From: Lentisphaeria bacterium UBA1732
GTDB lineage: Bacteria; Verrucomicrobiota; Lentisphaeria; Victivallales; UBA1829
Direction: 5' to 3'
DNA: 24,325 bases
NCBI GenBank assembly: GCA_002315855.1
Contig: DCIG01000003.1
Location: 1 to 24,325, forward strand
A program made the translations under genes and the position numbers. Each line of letters starts with the position of its first letter. Positions within the stretch are counted from its first letter, which is position 1. The notes beneath the pieces are model-generated. The model was not told the DNA's origin and searched no databases. It worked only from the letters and a program-made list of their open reading frames with translations. Below, one piece after another: positions 1 through 8,021 of this stretch.

Positions 1-42
1 GTTTTCCTTTACAATTCACCATTTTTTCATCGTAAAAACGGG

Positions 43-71
43 TTGACAAGAGGCGGAACAGGCTGTATTTT
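43..71 (+). promoter_or_regulatory. Sigma70-type promoter for sfsA
   Basis: A perfect TTGACA -35 at 43-48 is followed after 17 bp by TATTTT at 66-71. Transcription would start near 78, leaving a leader of about 100 nt before sfsA. It is the best promoter match upstream of this + strand pair of genes. Confidence 0.6.
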
Positions 72-130
72 ATGAGAATGTCAATATCAGATACAACTGC
101 CCGATTGGGAAAACACCTTTTGGCAGAGGC

Positions 131-146
131 AAAATCAGCTGATTTT
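131..146. repeat. 16-bp perfect palindrome in sfsA leader
   Basis: AAAATCAGCTGATTTT is a perfect palindrome centred between 138 and 139. It lies about 60 bp downstream of the promoter -10 and 31 bp before the sfsA start codon. It could be a dimeric repressor operator or a short RNA hairpin. It has no T-tract after it, so it is not a terminator. The function is not known from sequence. Confidence 0.6.
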
Positions 147-177
147 CCAAAGAGCTAATTTCAAAAAAAGAGTATTT

Positions 178-909
178 ATGCGTTACGAACATATCACGAA
201 TGGAATTTTTCTGGAACGCCCCAATCGATTTCTTGCGAAAATCGAGGTCAACGGATGTGTGGAAACAGTCCACGTGAAAAATACAGGACGATGCAGGGAA
301 CTGCTTGTTCCGGGGGCGCAAGTCCGACTGGAAGAAAGCCTGAATCCGCAGCGAAAGACCCGATATGACCTGATTGGAGTGGAGAAACGACGAGACGGAC
401 TTCCGCCGCTGAGCATCAATATGGACTCACAAGCCCCCAATGCGGCCGCAGAAGAGTGGCTGCACCGATGCGGCATGTTTTCGCCACAGGCGGAAATCCG
501 GCGCGAGGCAACATTCGGCAATTCGAGGTTTGACCTGTTTATTCAGGACGGACAGAGAAAATGCTTCATGGAGGTAAAAGGGGTTACACTGGAACATGAC
601 GGGATTGCCTATTTTCCCGATGCGCCGACACAGAGAGGCGTAAAACATCTGCACGAGCTTGCGGCCTGCATGGAAGACGGATACGAGGCATACCTTCTTT
701 TCGTCATCCAAATGAAAGAAATCCGTCTGTTCCGACCGAATGATGCCACTCATGCAGAGTTCGGTACGGCACTGCGCGAAGCGGCGGCGGCAGGAGTAAA
801 AGTCATGGCAATGGACTGTCTGATTACACAGGATTCCATGGAAATCGACTGTGCGGTTCCCGTGGATCTCACACAAGGATACAATCATGGAAATAACGGT
901 ACTTGCTGA
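178..909 (+). CDS. sfsA: SfsA family DNA-binding protein / nuclease
   Basis: The 243-residue protein matches the SfsA family over its whole length (usual length about 235). An N-terminal OB-like part contains the family signature around residues 33-46 (HVKNTGR...LLVPG). The C-terminal PD-(D/E)XK-like nuclease part carries D119 in RFDL and E132-x-K134 in MEVKGVTL, followed by the conserved FPDAPTQRGVKHL segment. SfsA was first described as a sugar fermentation stimulation protein and was later assigned as a nucleic-acid-binding protein with a nuclease fold. Its cellular role is still unclear. The ATG is preceded only by a weak AAAGAG. The end overlaps the next gene by 23 bp, which suggests translational coupling. 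The family call is firm; the physiological role here is inferred from the family. Confidence 0.93.
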   Translation: MRYEHITNGIFLERPNRFLAKIEVNGCVETVHVKNTGRCRELLVPGAQVRLEESLNPQRKTRYDLIGVEKRRDGLPPLSINMDSQAPNAAAEEWLHRCGMFSPQAEIRREATFGNSRFDLFIQDGQRKCFMEVKGVTLEHDGIAYFPDAPTQRGVKHLHELAACMEDGYEAYLLFVIQMKEIRLFRPNDATHAEFGTALREAAAAGVKVMAMDCLITQDSMEIDCAVPVDLTQGYNHGNNGTC

Positions 910-1681
910 TCATCAGGAAACAAAATCATTCTGCTCAGAATTCGGGCTGTCTCTGCTGATTCGAGACCATGGGAAAAGCATTCTGTTCGATACAGGCGCG
1001 GGGAAAGCACTGACACCGAACCTGCGACACCTCAACATCCCGGCGGAAAGTATCTCCGAAGTGATTCTGTCTCACGGACACTACGATCATACAGGGGGAC
1101 TGGCGGGGTTAAAACCGAAACTGATACACAGTTGTCCGAACATCACGGCAAGTCATTTCAGCCGTCATGAAGACGGCAGTATGCACAGGCTGACCATGCC
1201 GAGGGAGTCGCAGGAAGTCCTGGAAACAACCGATCTTCACTTGATTGCGGATTTTCAGGAGATTGCGGAGGGACTGTATTTGACAGGACCGATTCCGAGG
1301 ATTTCGGGAGAGGACTGCGGAGGCGATTTCTATCACGATGAAGCATGTACCCGGCCGGATACCATTCAGGATGAACAGGCGTTATTGAGCGCGGACGGGA
1401 TTCTGATTACAGGATGCTGTCATGCGGGGATTCTGAACACACTGATGTACTGCCGGGAAAAACATCCTGAAATCAGGATTCAGAAAATCGCCGGGGGACT
1501 GCATCTGCTCCACGCGAACAAAGAAAGACTGGAACGAACAGCAGATTTTTTCAGAGAAACGGGTATCACGACCTTGTGCCTGCTTCACTGCACGGGGACG
1601 GATGCAATCGAGTTTCTGAAGACGGCTCTGCCGGAATGCAAAATCATCTCCCCGCATCCGGGAGAAACATTTTCGCTGTAA
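887..1681 (+). CDS. Metallo-beta-lactamase-fold hydrolase (COG1237-like)
   Basis: The 264-residue protein has the metal-binding HxHxDH signature at 63-68 (SHGHYDHTGG), a further histidine at 179 (GCCHAG), GLHL at 204-207 and a terminal LLHCTG with H234. This layout fits the COG1237 branch, which includes proteins annotated as dihydropterin-ribofuranosylaminobenzene-phosphate synthase-like and other uncharacterised MBL hydrolases. The substrate cannot be told from sequence. An upstream in-frame start at 851 exists, but the ATG at 887 has AAGGA 7 nt upstream and begins exactly where family homology starts. It overlaps the end of sfsA, so the two are co-transcribed. The gene converges on the DtxR-type gene with only 21 bp between stop codons and no visible terminator. 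Confidence 0.85.
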   Translation: MEITVLADHQETKSFCSEFGLSLLIRDHGKSILFDTGAGKALTPNLRHLNIPAESISEVILSHGHYDHTGGLAGLKPKLIHSCPNITASHFSRHEDGSMHRLTMPRESQEVLETTDLHLIADFQEIAEGLYLTGPIPRISGEDCGGDFYHDEACTRPDTIQDEQALLSADGILITGCCHAGILNTLMYCREKHPEIRIQKIAGGLHLLHANKERLERTADFFRETGITTLCLLHCTGTDAIEFLKTALPECKIISPHPGETFSL

Positions 1682-1702
1682 AAGGGGGCTGTATTCCCGA
1701 AA

Positions 1703-2377
1703 TCAGCGGAGGCGGCGCACCCAGATATTTTCAGCGACTCCGGCAGGAAGCTCAAACTGTTTGCCATTGGCTTCTATGCGATAGTATGAACGATCCAGCG
1801 AAATACCGAGTTTAACCAGATTCATGCCCCGTTCAAGAGGGATGTTTTCGGGATTGACGAGATTGCGTCCGATGAGTTCCACGGATGCGCTTACGCCGTC
1901 AGGAAGCGTACTGATGACACAAACATGTTCATGACCAGAACGCGACAGGAAATAAGTTGCTTCGGTCAAATAGGTCTGCAACGCACGGGAATCGGTGCGA
2001 TTTTCGATGGCTTCCGAGAACAGGACGAAGCGTTCCACGGTATCTTCATCGACCACATGCTCCAAACGGCAGGCGGTATCGGAAGCGAGAGTATCCGGCA
2101 AGCCCAAAATCTTGCTGAAAAAGTTTTTCAGGATGGCATGACGATAAATAACGCGTTCGGCGATTTCACGACCTGCGTCAGTAAGCTGAACGGGATAATG
2201 CGTATTATAAACGATATAGCCGCGTTCCACGAGCTGACGAAGCGCACCGGAGACAGAGGGCATTTTCACGCCGAGTTTCTCGGAAATTTCCTTCGTATGA
2301 GCATGTCCGTTGACCTCAATGAGTTCCGCGATTGCCTCAAGATAGTCTTCCAGACTTTCTGTTAGTTTTTCGTTCAT
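1703..2377 (-). CDS. DtxR/MntR family metal-dependent transcriptional regulator
   Basis: The 224-residue protein has three parts. An N-terminal winged helix spans about 1-65 (SLEDYLEAI, then a helix-turn-helix in the TKEISEKLGVKMPSVSGALRQL segment). A metal-binding/dimerisation region spans about 70-140. A C-terminal FeoA/SH3-like domain spans about 150-224. Candidate metal ligands are D11, E14, H80, C103, E106 and H107. D11 and E14 follow the MntR pattern, while C103 follows the DtxR/IdeR pattern, so iron versus manganese specificity is uncertain. The ATG at 2377 is preferred over an upstream TTG at 2428 because family homology begins there and the promoter -10 lies at 2429-2434. No transporter target gene is adjacent, so the regulon is not visible here. 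The protein probably represses metal uptake genes when metal is abundant. Confidence 0.9.
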   Translation of the reverse strand: MNEKLTESLEDYLEAIAELIEVNGHAHTKEISEKLGVKMPSVSGALRQLVERGYIVYNTHYPVQLTDAGREIAERVIYRHAILKNFFSKILGLPDTLASDTACRLEHVVDEDTVERFVLFSEAIENRTDSRALQTYLTEATYFLSRSGHEHVCVISTLPDGVSASVELIGRNLVNPENIPLERGMNLVKLGISLDRSYYRIEANGKQFELPAGVAENIWVRRLR

Positions 2378-2428
2378 GAATTTTTTGGATTCCTGATTGA
2401 TTTTCCTGATGGATACCGAATGTTGCAA

Positions 2429-2457
2429 ACTATATCACGGAATGGCGAAAAAATCAA
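2429..2457 (-). promoter_or_regulatory. Extended -10 promoter for the DtxR-type gene
   Basis: Read on the minus strand, TTGATT (2457-2452) is followed after 17 bp by TATAGT (2434-2429). A TGA directly before it makes an extended -10. The predicted start near 2421 gives a leader of about 45 nt before the ATG at 2377. The arrangement shows the regulator gene is transcribed separately from folC upstream. Confidence 0.6.
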
Positions 2458-2518
2458 ACTCAAAACGTCAGATTTTACGCAAATCTTACCGAAAAAACAT
2501 CATAATGAGCAGGCGCGG

Positions 2519-3802
2519 TCATCGGACCTGAACTTGCAGACGGGCCAGCACATCACCGCACAAATGAAGAGAACCGCAAAGGACGGTAGGGATTTCTGCG
2601 GAAAGCCGGGTAAGGACTTCTTCCAGCGAGGCATGAGAAGACGGGAGATCAGGCGCGACTTCGGCCAGCTGTTTCTGAAGGGCCTGCGTACTTTTGCCGG
2701 GACGAGCAGAATCCGGCTGAAGGAACACAAAAGAAGTGGCAAGCGGAGCCAGAATCTTCAGGTCATTCCATGTATCTTTATCGGAAAAAGCACCGAAGAA
2801 AAAGCGGAATTTCCGACCGGGGAAAACTTCACGCAAGGTTGCCGCCAAAACATCTGCGCCCTCAGGATTGTGCGCAGAATCCAAGACGAGTCCGAGTTCC
2901 GGCAGCAAGTCGAAGCGTCCGGGCCAAAGAGTTTTGCTCACGCCGGACAAGGCAGTCTCAAAGGAGAAATGAAATTTGTCCGCCAGATACGCCAAAACCG
3001 AGCAGGCAAGAGACGCATTGATTCGCTGGTGAGGTCCCGCCAAATGAAGCGACAGAGGATGCCCCTGCACTTCAAAGAGCTGTTCCACGCCATGTCCGTC
3101 ATTCGTAAGACTGACCTGAGACGGAGCAGAGGGTTTTTCCGGCAGAATAAACGGGGCATTGCATTCGGCGGCACGGCGGCGAATGACTTTCTGAGCTTCT
3201 TCGGGAGTTCCAATCGAGCAGAAAACAGGAACGCCATTTTTGATGATGCCCGCTTTCTCAAATGCGATTTTTTCGATGGTATCGCCGAGGTATTGAGTAT
3301 GCTCCAGAGAAATTCCGGTGATTGCAGAAGCGACCGGAGTAATGACATTGGTTGCATCAAGACGACCGCCCATACCGACTTCCCACAGGACAAAATCGAC
3401 ATGAGCATCGGCAAAAATCATGGCGGCAAGCGCGGTCATGACCTCGAAATAGGTTACATGTATGTCTTCCGCCTTGAGCTGTTCCGCAGCGGAAAGAATC
3501 CGATCTCCATACGATTCCAGCAGAGATTCGGGAATGATTTTACCGTCAATGCGGAAGCGTTCACAGACAGAAACGAGGTGGGGAGACGAATAAAAGCCGG
3601 TGTGAAAACCTGCGGCACGAAGACCTGCTTCCACCATGGCACAAACGGAGCCTTTTCCGTTGCTTCCCGCCACATGGATGAATCTGAGATTTTCATGAGG
3701 ATTGCCCAGAAGCTCTAAAAGGCGTTCAATCTGGGCAAGACCGAGTCTGATTCCAAATAATTCCAAGGAATCAAAGAACTGATAAACAGGATGTTGAGAC
3801 AT
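2519..3802 (-). CDS. folC: Bifunctional folylpolyglutamate / dihydrofolate synthase
   Basis: The 427-residue protein is a Mur-ligase-like ATP-dependent enzyme that adds glutamate to dihydropteroate or folates. It carries the FolC P-loop AGSNGKGS at 45-52, the SPHL segment after it, EVGMGGRLDATNV, the ISLEHTQYLGDTIEKIAFEKAGI region and the C-terminal DSAHNPEGA motif. All are family hallmarks and length is normal. The open frame extends further upstream into tolB, but the ATG at 3802 starts 19 bp after the tolB stop and matches the usual FolC N-terminus. No good Shine-Dalgarno sequence precedes it, so translation may depend on coupling with tolB. It appears to be the last gene of the hisF - Sel1 - tolB - folC run. 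Confidence 0.95.
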   Translation of the reverse strand: MSQHPVYQFFDSLELFGIRLGLAQIERLLELLGNPHENLRFIHVAGSNGKGSVCAMVEAGLRAAGFHTGFYSSPHLVSVCERFRIDGKIIPESLLESYGDRILSAAEQLKAEDIHVTYFEVMTALAAMIFADAHVDFVLWEVGMGGRLDATNVITPVASAITGISLEHTQYLGDTIEKIAFEKAGIIKNGVPVFCSIGTPEEAQKVIRRRAAECNAPFILPEKPSAPSQVSLTNDGHGVEQLFEVQGHPLSLHLAGPHQRINASLACSVLAYLADKFHFSFETALSGVSKTLWPGRFDLLPELGLVLDSAHNPEGADVLAATLREVFPGRKFRFFFGAFSDKDTWNDLKILAPLATSFVFLQPDSARPGKSTQALQKQLAEVAPDLPSSHASLEEVLTRLSAEIPTVLCGSLHLCGDVLARLQVQVR

Positions 3803-3821
3803 TTCAGCGCGACTGCACCAC

Positions 3822-5036
3822 TTATTTGACAATAGGAGACCATGAAGGCTGGACGACTTGAGATTTGCTTGTAAACGGGACACGTTTCGTGCCTAATCTC
3901 GTATCGATGATGCAGATGCCTTTTGAATCCGCCATGATGATGTGGCGATTATCGGGAGCCCAGGATGGATTTTCACCGGGGAAAACATCTTTTCCGGGGA
4001 GACCGATTTTTTCCATAGTACCCGCATTTCCCGTGATTTTCGCAACAGCGAGCTGATACTGCGACCCGACTTTGGCGCAGTAGGCAATCCGTCCATCGGA
4101 AGACCAGTCAGGAGCAACCCGCTCACTTCCGGTAAGACCGGAAATCATAACGGGGTCCCCGCCTTTGACAGGATCAATCAAATACAGCAGGGGACGTCCG
4201 GACGCATCCGAAACAAAACAGATTTTCGAGCCGTCGGGACTCCAGCAGGGACTGGATTCAACCGATTTATTGTTGGTAAGACGCTTGAGTTCGCCGCCTT
4301 CGAGAGGACGGACAAAGAGATCGACCTGATTATTCTGAGTCAGAATCAGCGCAAGAGTTTTGCCGTCGGGGGAAAGTGCGCCGCCGGCATTAATCCCGGA
4401 ATAACGGGAAATAATGCGGGTATTGGATGAAGCGGAACCATCACCGAGACGACGCTGTTTCAACAGAGTATAAGAGGGACCGATATAACTGTAAATAATG
4501 GTTTTGGCATCCGGGCTCCACTGGGGTTCGAGGCACAGCGTACCATCTTCCGTCATGCGCGTAATATTGCTGCCGTCGAAATCGCACATATAAATGTCTT
4601 TGTTGCGGCTGCTGACTGCCACGGAAAAGGCAAGTTTGGAACGGCAAATCCCGGCGATATTGAACAGATTCGACAAAACCGCATCAACGGCATTGTGTGC
4701 AGCTTCCTCCACAGAGGCGGCCCCCGTGATTTTGCGGGAAACAATCGGTGCGCCTGCGCTGTTGGCAAGCGTAATGGTCAAATCAGAAGCGGAACCGCTT
4801 GCTTTAGCACGGAAATCGGGCGTGCCGCTTTTCACAACGGTAAACCAGCCGCAAAGCGTAAAATCGGAAAGGATTTTATTATTGAGGGCGGCATCACTTG
4901 CACTTCCCTCGAAAATCAAGGTCGGATTTGCCTGTTTTGCGTTTTTTTCAATCACAATGCCATTATTGTTTGAAGTCTGCGCAAACATGACAGCAGAAGC
5001 AAGGAATGCAGAAAGAATCAGGATATGTCTCAACAT
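3822..5036 (-). CDS. tolB: TolB-like periplasmic beta-propeller protein
   Basis: The 404-residue protein begins with a signal peptide (hydrophobic stretch at about 4-17, cleavage likely after VMFAQ). An N-terminal alpha/beta domain typical of TolB (about 25-140) comes next, then a WD40-like propeller. The propeller shows repeated WSPD, SPDG and SSDG blades (EPQWSPDAK, GGALSPDGK, SPCWSPDGS, APDWSSDGR, PSWAPDNR). TolB is the periplasmic partner of Pal in the Tol-Pal envelope system. Usual neighbours tolA, tolR and pal are not in the window. Here the gene lies between a secreted Sel1-repeat protein and folC. No clear ribosome-binding site is visible before the ATG. The fold is secure; that it serves a complete Tol-Pal complex is inferred. 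Confidence 0.85.
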   Translation of the reverse strand: MLRHILILSAFLASAVMFAQTSNNNGIVIEKNAKQANPTLIFEGSASDAALNNKILSDFTLCGWFTVVKSGTPDFRAKASGSASDLTITLANSAGAPIVSRKITGAASVEEAAHNAVDAVLSNLFNIAGICRSKLAFSVAVSSRNKDIYMCDFDGSNITRMTEDGTLCLEPQWSPDAKTIIYSYIGPSYTLLKQRRLGDGSASSNTRIISRYSGINAGGALSPDGKTLALILTQNNQVDLFVRPLEGGELKRLTNNKSVESSPCWSPDGSKICFVSDASGRPLLYLIDPVKGGDPVMISGLTGSERVAPDWSSDGRIAYCAKVGSQYQLAVAKITGNAGTMEKIGLPGKDVFPGENPSWAPDNRHIIMADSKGICIIDTRLGTKRVPFTSKSQVVQPSWSPIVK

Positions 5037-5155
5037 CGGAGTAAATCAGCTTTCATCGGTTATCAGTTGAACAGTGTTGCAAAATGATTTGCGGTCAGGA
5101 TTATATTGTCTGCCCTAAACAGTCCACCATTTACGGAGACTGCGGGCGGGATTCA

Positions 5156-7042
5156 TCATTCTTTGGTCTGTACGGAACGAGCGGCGGATGAAGTGCGCTC
5201 AACCGGAGGCGTATACTTGGGAAGATACGGAATGAGTGCCGTGTATTTGTCCGCGAATTTCGTATTTGCCGAGAAAATATCCTGAAGTCCGAAAGTACAA
5301 ATCTTAATCAATTCGTCAATGGAAGGACGATAGCCCTGTCTTGCGGCGAGGTGAAGCAGACAAAGAGCGGTCCATTCATCCTTTTCGATCTGAAATTCGC
5401 TTCTGCCTGTCATATACATTTCAGCAAGGAACGAGGAGGCAAGCGGGCTGTATTCCACAGAACGGAACGCAGGATTCAGGTCTTCGCCGGAATGTTTTGT
5501 CCCGGCATCATCAAGCTGTTTCAGATATGCGGAGAAATAATTCGGATAGCGCATATCCGCATCATACTTCAGAATCATATCGGTATATTTTTTCGCAAGC
5601 TCCGGATTGGGCTTGTCCACGCCGTAATGGGCGGCACCCGCAGTGTACAGCTTAACCAGCAAATCCATTGCAGTTACATGACCTTTTTCCGCCGCTTTCA
5701 GCATGTATTCCAGCGATTTTTCGTAGGAACGCAGTTTGTTAGCCGTTCCGCCGGAACGGTAGCAGACAGAGAGCTGATACAGCCAGTCGGGGTCTTCGGG
5801 ACGCGAATCGGTTTCCAGTGCCAGAATCATGCGGGAATATTCACGGCTTCCGGCTTCCAGGAAGTAATCTTCCACCGCGAGGAAGTAACCGGCATTGGAT
5901 GCCATGTGGAGTCGCTCCAGATAATCGCTCTGAGCCTGACGGTCATTCTTTTTAATACGCGACTGGAACTCCTTGGCTTTCAGGTAAATATCCTGTGCAC
6001 TCCAAGTCATATCCTGATTTTTGATCAGTTTGCGGGCTTCTGTATAATCACCGCTCAGCATCATGTATTTGAACAGGATATGAGCATCGGTATCATTCTT
6101 CGCCAAATCAACGAGGCGTTTGCCGGCTTCCTTGCGGATTGCGGCATCGGACGCATAAAGCGCGCGTTCGTACAGAGCCCTCGCACGGTCTTTGTCAACG
6201 GGGACAAAGTTTTTGCCATAGGCATAAATATCGCCCAGCGGGATAGCGGCTTCGAGTTTGCCGTAGCTGATTGCCATGTCATAGTATTTCAGGGACTTGG
6301 TAACTTCCTTCGGGAAAACATTTCCGCTGAAAGAGGCTTCTGCAAGGAACAACGCGGCAGTACCATCGCCGGAATCCGCCCGTTTTTCGAGGAAAGCGGA
6401 AAAGTCATTGACCTTGTTTGCGGCACGAAGATACTGAACAATATCATTCATGCGGTTCTTGTTGAGGAGGAACACGCCATAGAAATTAATCATGGCAAGC
6501 TGAGGATTTTCCTTGATTTTCAAGGCTGAGGAACCACGCAGGAAGATACGTCCCAAAGCAAGCCTTGCATCTTCATTGTCCAGCGAAGCAAAAAGATAAT
6601 AACGGATGGCCAAATCCATATTCGGCTGAATGCCGCGTCCAAATTCATAGCATTCGCCCAGCAAGTAGTTGACCTCAAAGAACTGCTTGCGGGAGAAATC
6701 AGCACCGATGTTTCTGGTGGAAAGATCCAACAGATATTCAAATGCGGTCTTCTGACCGGCATTGATTGTAACACGCCCCGTAGAATACGTTTTCGCGACC
6801 TGATAACGGGCAGGAATGCTGCCTAAATCCGCTGCGCGGAAAAGATAACGCTGCGCGGCTGCCTGATTTTCACTTTTTGTGGGATAAAGGTCTCCTTTTT
6901 CCGCGATTTGATAAAGCTGGAAAGCCGCTTCCGCATTGCCGTTGGCCTCCTTGGACAAAAGGTTGTTGTACGCCGCATTCTGAGCGAAAACCGCCGGGGC
7001 GAGCAAGGCAGAACAAACGAGTGAGGTCAGAATTTTATTCAT
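5156..7042 (-). CDS. Secreted Sel1-like repeat protein
   Basis: The 628-residue protein starts with a signal peptide (MNKILTSLVCSALLAPAVFAQ). It is then almost entirely alpha-helical repeats of the Sel1/TPR type. Clear copies occur near residues 35-90 (AAFQLYQIAEKGD ... AAQRYLFRAADLGSIPARYQVAKTYSTG), 125-170 (YLLGECYEFGRGIQ ... AIRYYLFASLDNEDARLALGRIF), 225-300 (two copies including IPLGDIYAYGKNF), 430-490 (YQLSVCYRSGG ... LEYMLKAAEKGHVTAMDLLVKLY) and near the C-terminus. Such proteins act as periplasmic adaptors and scaffolds. It sits 27 bp after hisF and 119 bp before tolB, so a role in the envelope together with TolB is plausible but not shown. No enzymatic motif is visible. Confidence 0.8.
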   Translation of the reverse strand: MNKILTSLVCSALLAPAVFAQNAAYNNLLSKEANGNAEAAFQLYQIAEKGDLYPTKSENQAAAQRYLFRAADLGSIPARYQVAKTYSTGRVTINAGQKTAFEYLLDLSTRNIGADFSRKQFFEVNYLLGECYEFGRGIQPNMDLAIRYYLFASLDNEDARLALGRIFLRGSSALKIKENPQLAMINFYGVFLLNKNRMNDIVQYLRAANKVNDFSAFLEKRADSGDGTAALFLAEASFSGNVFPKEVTKSLKYYDMAISYGKLEAAIPLGDIYAYGKNFVPVDKDRARALYERALYASDAAIRKEAGKRLVDLAKNDTDAHILFKYMMLSGDYTEARKLIKNQDMTWSAQDIYLKAKEFQSRIKKNDRQAQSDYLERLHMASNAGYFLAVEDYFLEAGSREYSRMILALETDSRPEDPDWLYQLSVCYRSGGTANKLRSYEKSLEYMLKAAEKGHVTAMDLLVKLYTAGAAHYGVDKPNPELAKKYTDMILKYDADMRYPNYFSAYLKQLDDAGTKHSGEDLNPAFRSVEYSPLASSFLAEMYMTGRSEFQIEKDEWTALCLLHLAARQGYRPSIDELIKICTFGLQDIFSANTKFADKYTALIPYLPKYTPPVERTSSAARSVQTKE

Positions 7043-7069
7043 GGGGATTACTTCTTTATTTGAAACGGG

Positions 7070-7831
7070 TTAATCTTTCACTTCGAGGCCATGTGCTTTC
7101 AGATAGCTCTTAAGCTCAGGAATGTCAATGATATGGAAATGAAAAACCGAGGCAGCAAGCAAGACAGTCGCACCGGCTTGGGCGGCTTCCAGGAAGTGCT
7201 CCATAGTTCCGGCTCCCCCGGATGCAACAATTGCCGCACGGCAATTCTGAGCAAGCAGGCGAATAAGGGGAAGTTCGTAGCCTGTTTTGGCACCGTCTCC
7301 TGCCTTGCTGGTGGGCAGGATGACATTTACGCCGGTATCATCCACAAACTTTGCCCATTCGAGAGCATCGGTTCCGGTGGCGGTGCGTCCGCCATCAATG
7401 TATACTTCATAACCGGATGGCATAGCAGGATTTGCGTCCACATCGATTGCGGCAGTAATACGATCTGCGCCGAACTCCTTGACCAGTTCAGGCAGGAGCG
7501 CGCGGTTACGATATGCCGCCGAGCTGATGGAAACTTTATTCGCACCGGCTTCAAGCACTGCGGCGGCAGAAGCCACATCACTGATGCCGCCGCCGACCGT
7601 AAACGGAACTGTTGCCGCAGGTGCAACGGAACGAACAACTTCCAGCAAAGTGCCGCGTTTTTCCACAGTAGCAGTAATATCGAGCATGGCCAGCTGGTCA
7701 GCGCCGGCGGCACAATAGGCTTTCGCACACATCACAGGATCGCCGGCATCTGCAATATCGACAAAATGAACGCCTTTGACCACACGACCGTTCTGCATGT
7801 CAAGACAAGGCATAATCTGAATAAGGCTCAT
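7070..7831 (-). CDS. hisF: Imidazole glycerol phosphate synthase subunit HisF
   Basis: This 253-residue TIM barrel is the cyclase subunit that converts PRFAR and ammonia (from HisH) into imidazole glycerol phosphate and AICAR in histidine synthesis. Catalytic D11 (PCLD), K19 (RVVKG) and D130 (AAID) are in their usual places, as are the phosphate-binding segments TVGGGI and ASGGAG. The loop usually written TSxDxDGTKxGY is TSKAGDGAKTGY at 174-184, so the first of its two aspartates is replaced while D179 remains. An upstream in-frame GTG exists. The ATG at 7831 is chosen because GGAG lies 6 nt upstream and the protein then has the standard N-terminus. hisH and other his genes are absent from the window, so the pathway genes are scattered. 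Confidence 0.95.
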   Translation of the reverse strand: MSLIQIMPCLDMQNGRVVKGVHFVDIADAGDPVMCAKAYCAAGADQLAMLDITATVEKRGTLLEVVRSVAPAATVPFTVGGGISDVASAAAVLEAGANKVSISSAAYRNRALLPELVKEFGADRITAAIDVDANPAMPSGYEVYIDGGRTATGTDALEWAKFVDDTGVNVILPTSKAGDGAKTGYELPLIRLLAQNCRAAIVASGGAGTMEHFLEAAQAGATVLLAASVFHFHIIDIPELKSYLKAHGLEVKD

Positions 7832-7898
7832 AGAAACTCCTTGAGTTGAGGGCACCTCTGTTCATCAGGGACATTCCGAATAAAGAGACACCCATATC

Positions 7899-7924
7899 GA
7901 AAAATATTTTTCTATAATTATAGA
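7899..7924. repeat. Two abutting perfect palindromes at the hisF promoter
   Basis: GAAAAATATTTTTC (7899-7912) and TCTATAATTATAGA (7911-7924) are perfect palindromes that touch each other. The second contains the -10 box of the hisF promoter on the minus strand. The first covers the predicted transcription start and early transcribed region. The placement is what one expects of an operator, but simple AT-richness is an alternative. Confidence 0.5.
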
Positions 7925-7945
7925 GCACAAACACGCTTATTTCAA
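7917..7945 (-). promoter_or_regulatory. Strong sigma70-type promoter for hisF operon
   Basis: On the minus strand TTGAAA (7945-7940) and a perfect TATAAT (7922-7917) are separated by 17 bp. Transcription would start near 7910, about 80 nt before the hisF ATG. This is the best promoter upstream of the collinear run hisF, Sel1 gene, tolB and folC. Confidence 0.7.
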
Positions 7946-8021
7946 GTTTGTTTGCAAAAAAACATGAATTTTTCAGAGGAAACAGACGAAATTACCCGTT
8001 TCTGTTCCGCTTCCGGGATTG

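Noticed and set aside
2420..3718. Long open frame of 432 codons on the + strand opposite folC
   Set aside because: It is antisense to an intact folC with full motifs, begins inside the DtxR promoter region and has a low-complexity basic composition with no recognisable domain.
5100..5128. Separate promoter for tolB (TATAAT on minus at 5105-5100)
   Set aside because: The -10 is perfect, but no -35 hexamer with acceptable match lies 16-18 bp upstream; kept only as a weak possibility.
5351..6529. Open frame of 392 codons opposite the Sel1-repeat gene
   Set aside because: Antisense shadow of a well supported secreted repeat protein; it has no ribosome-binding site or family features.
7978..8021. 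Terminator after nadC
   Set aside because: A bulged stem (GGAACAG with CTGTTTCC on the minus strand) exists, but the T-run comes about 20 nt later, so it does not fit an intrinsic terminator well.
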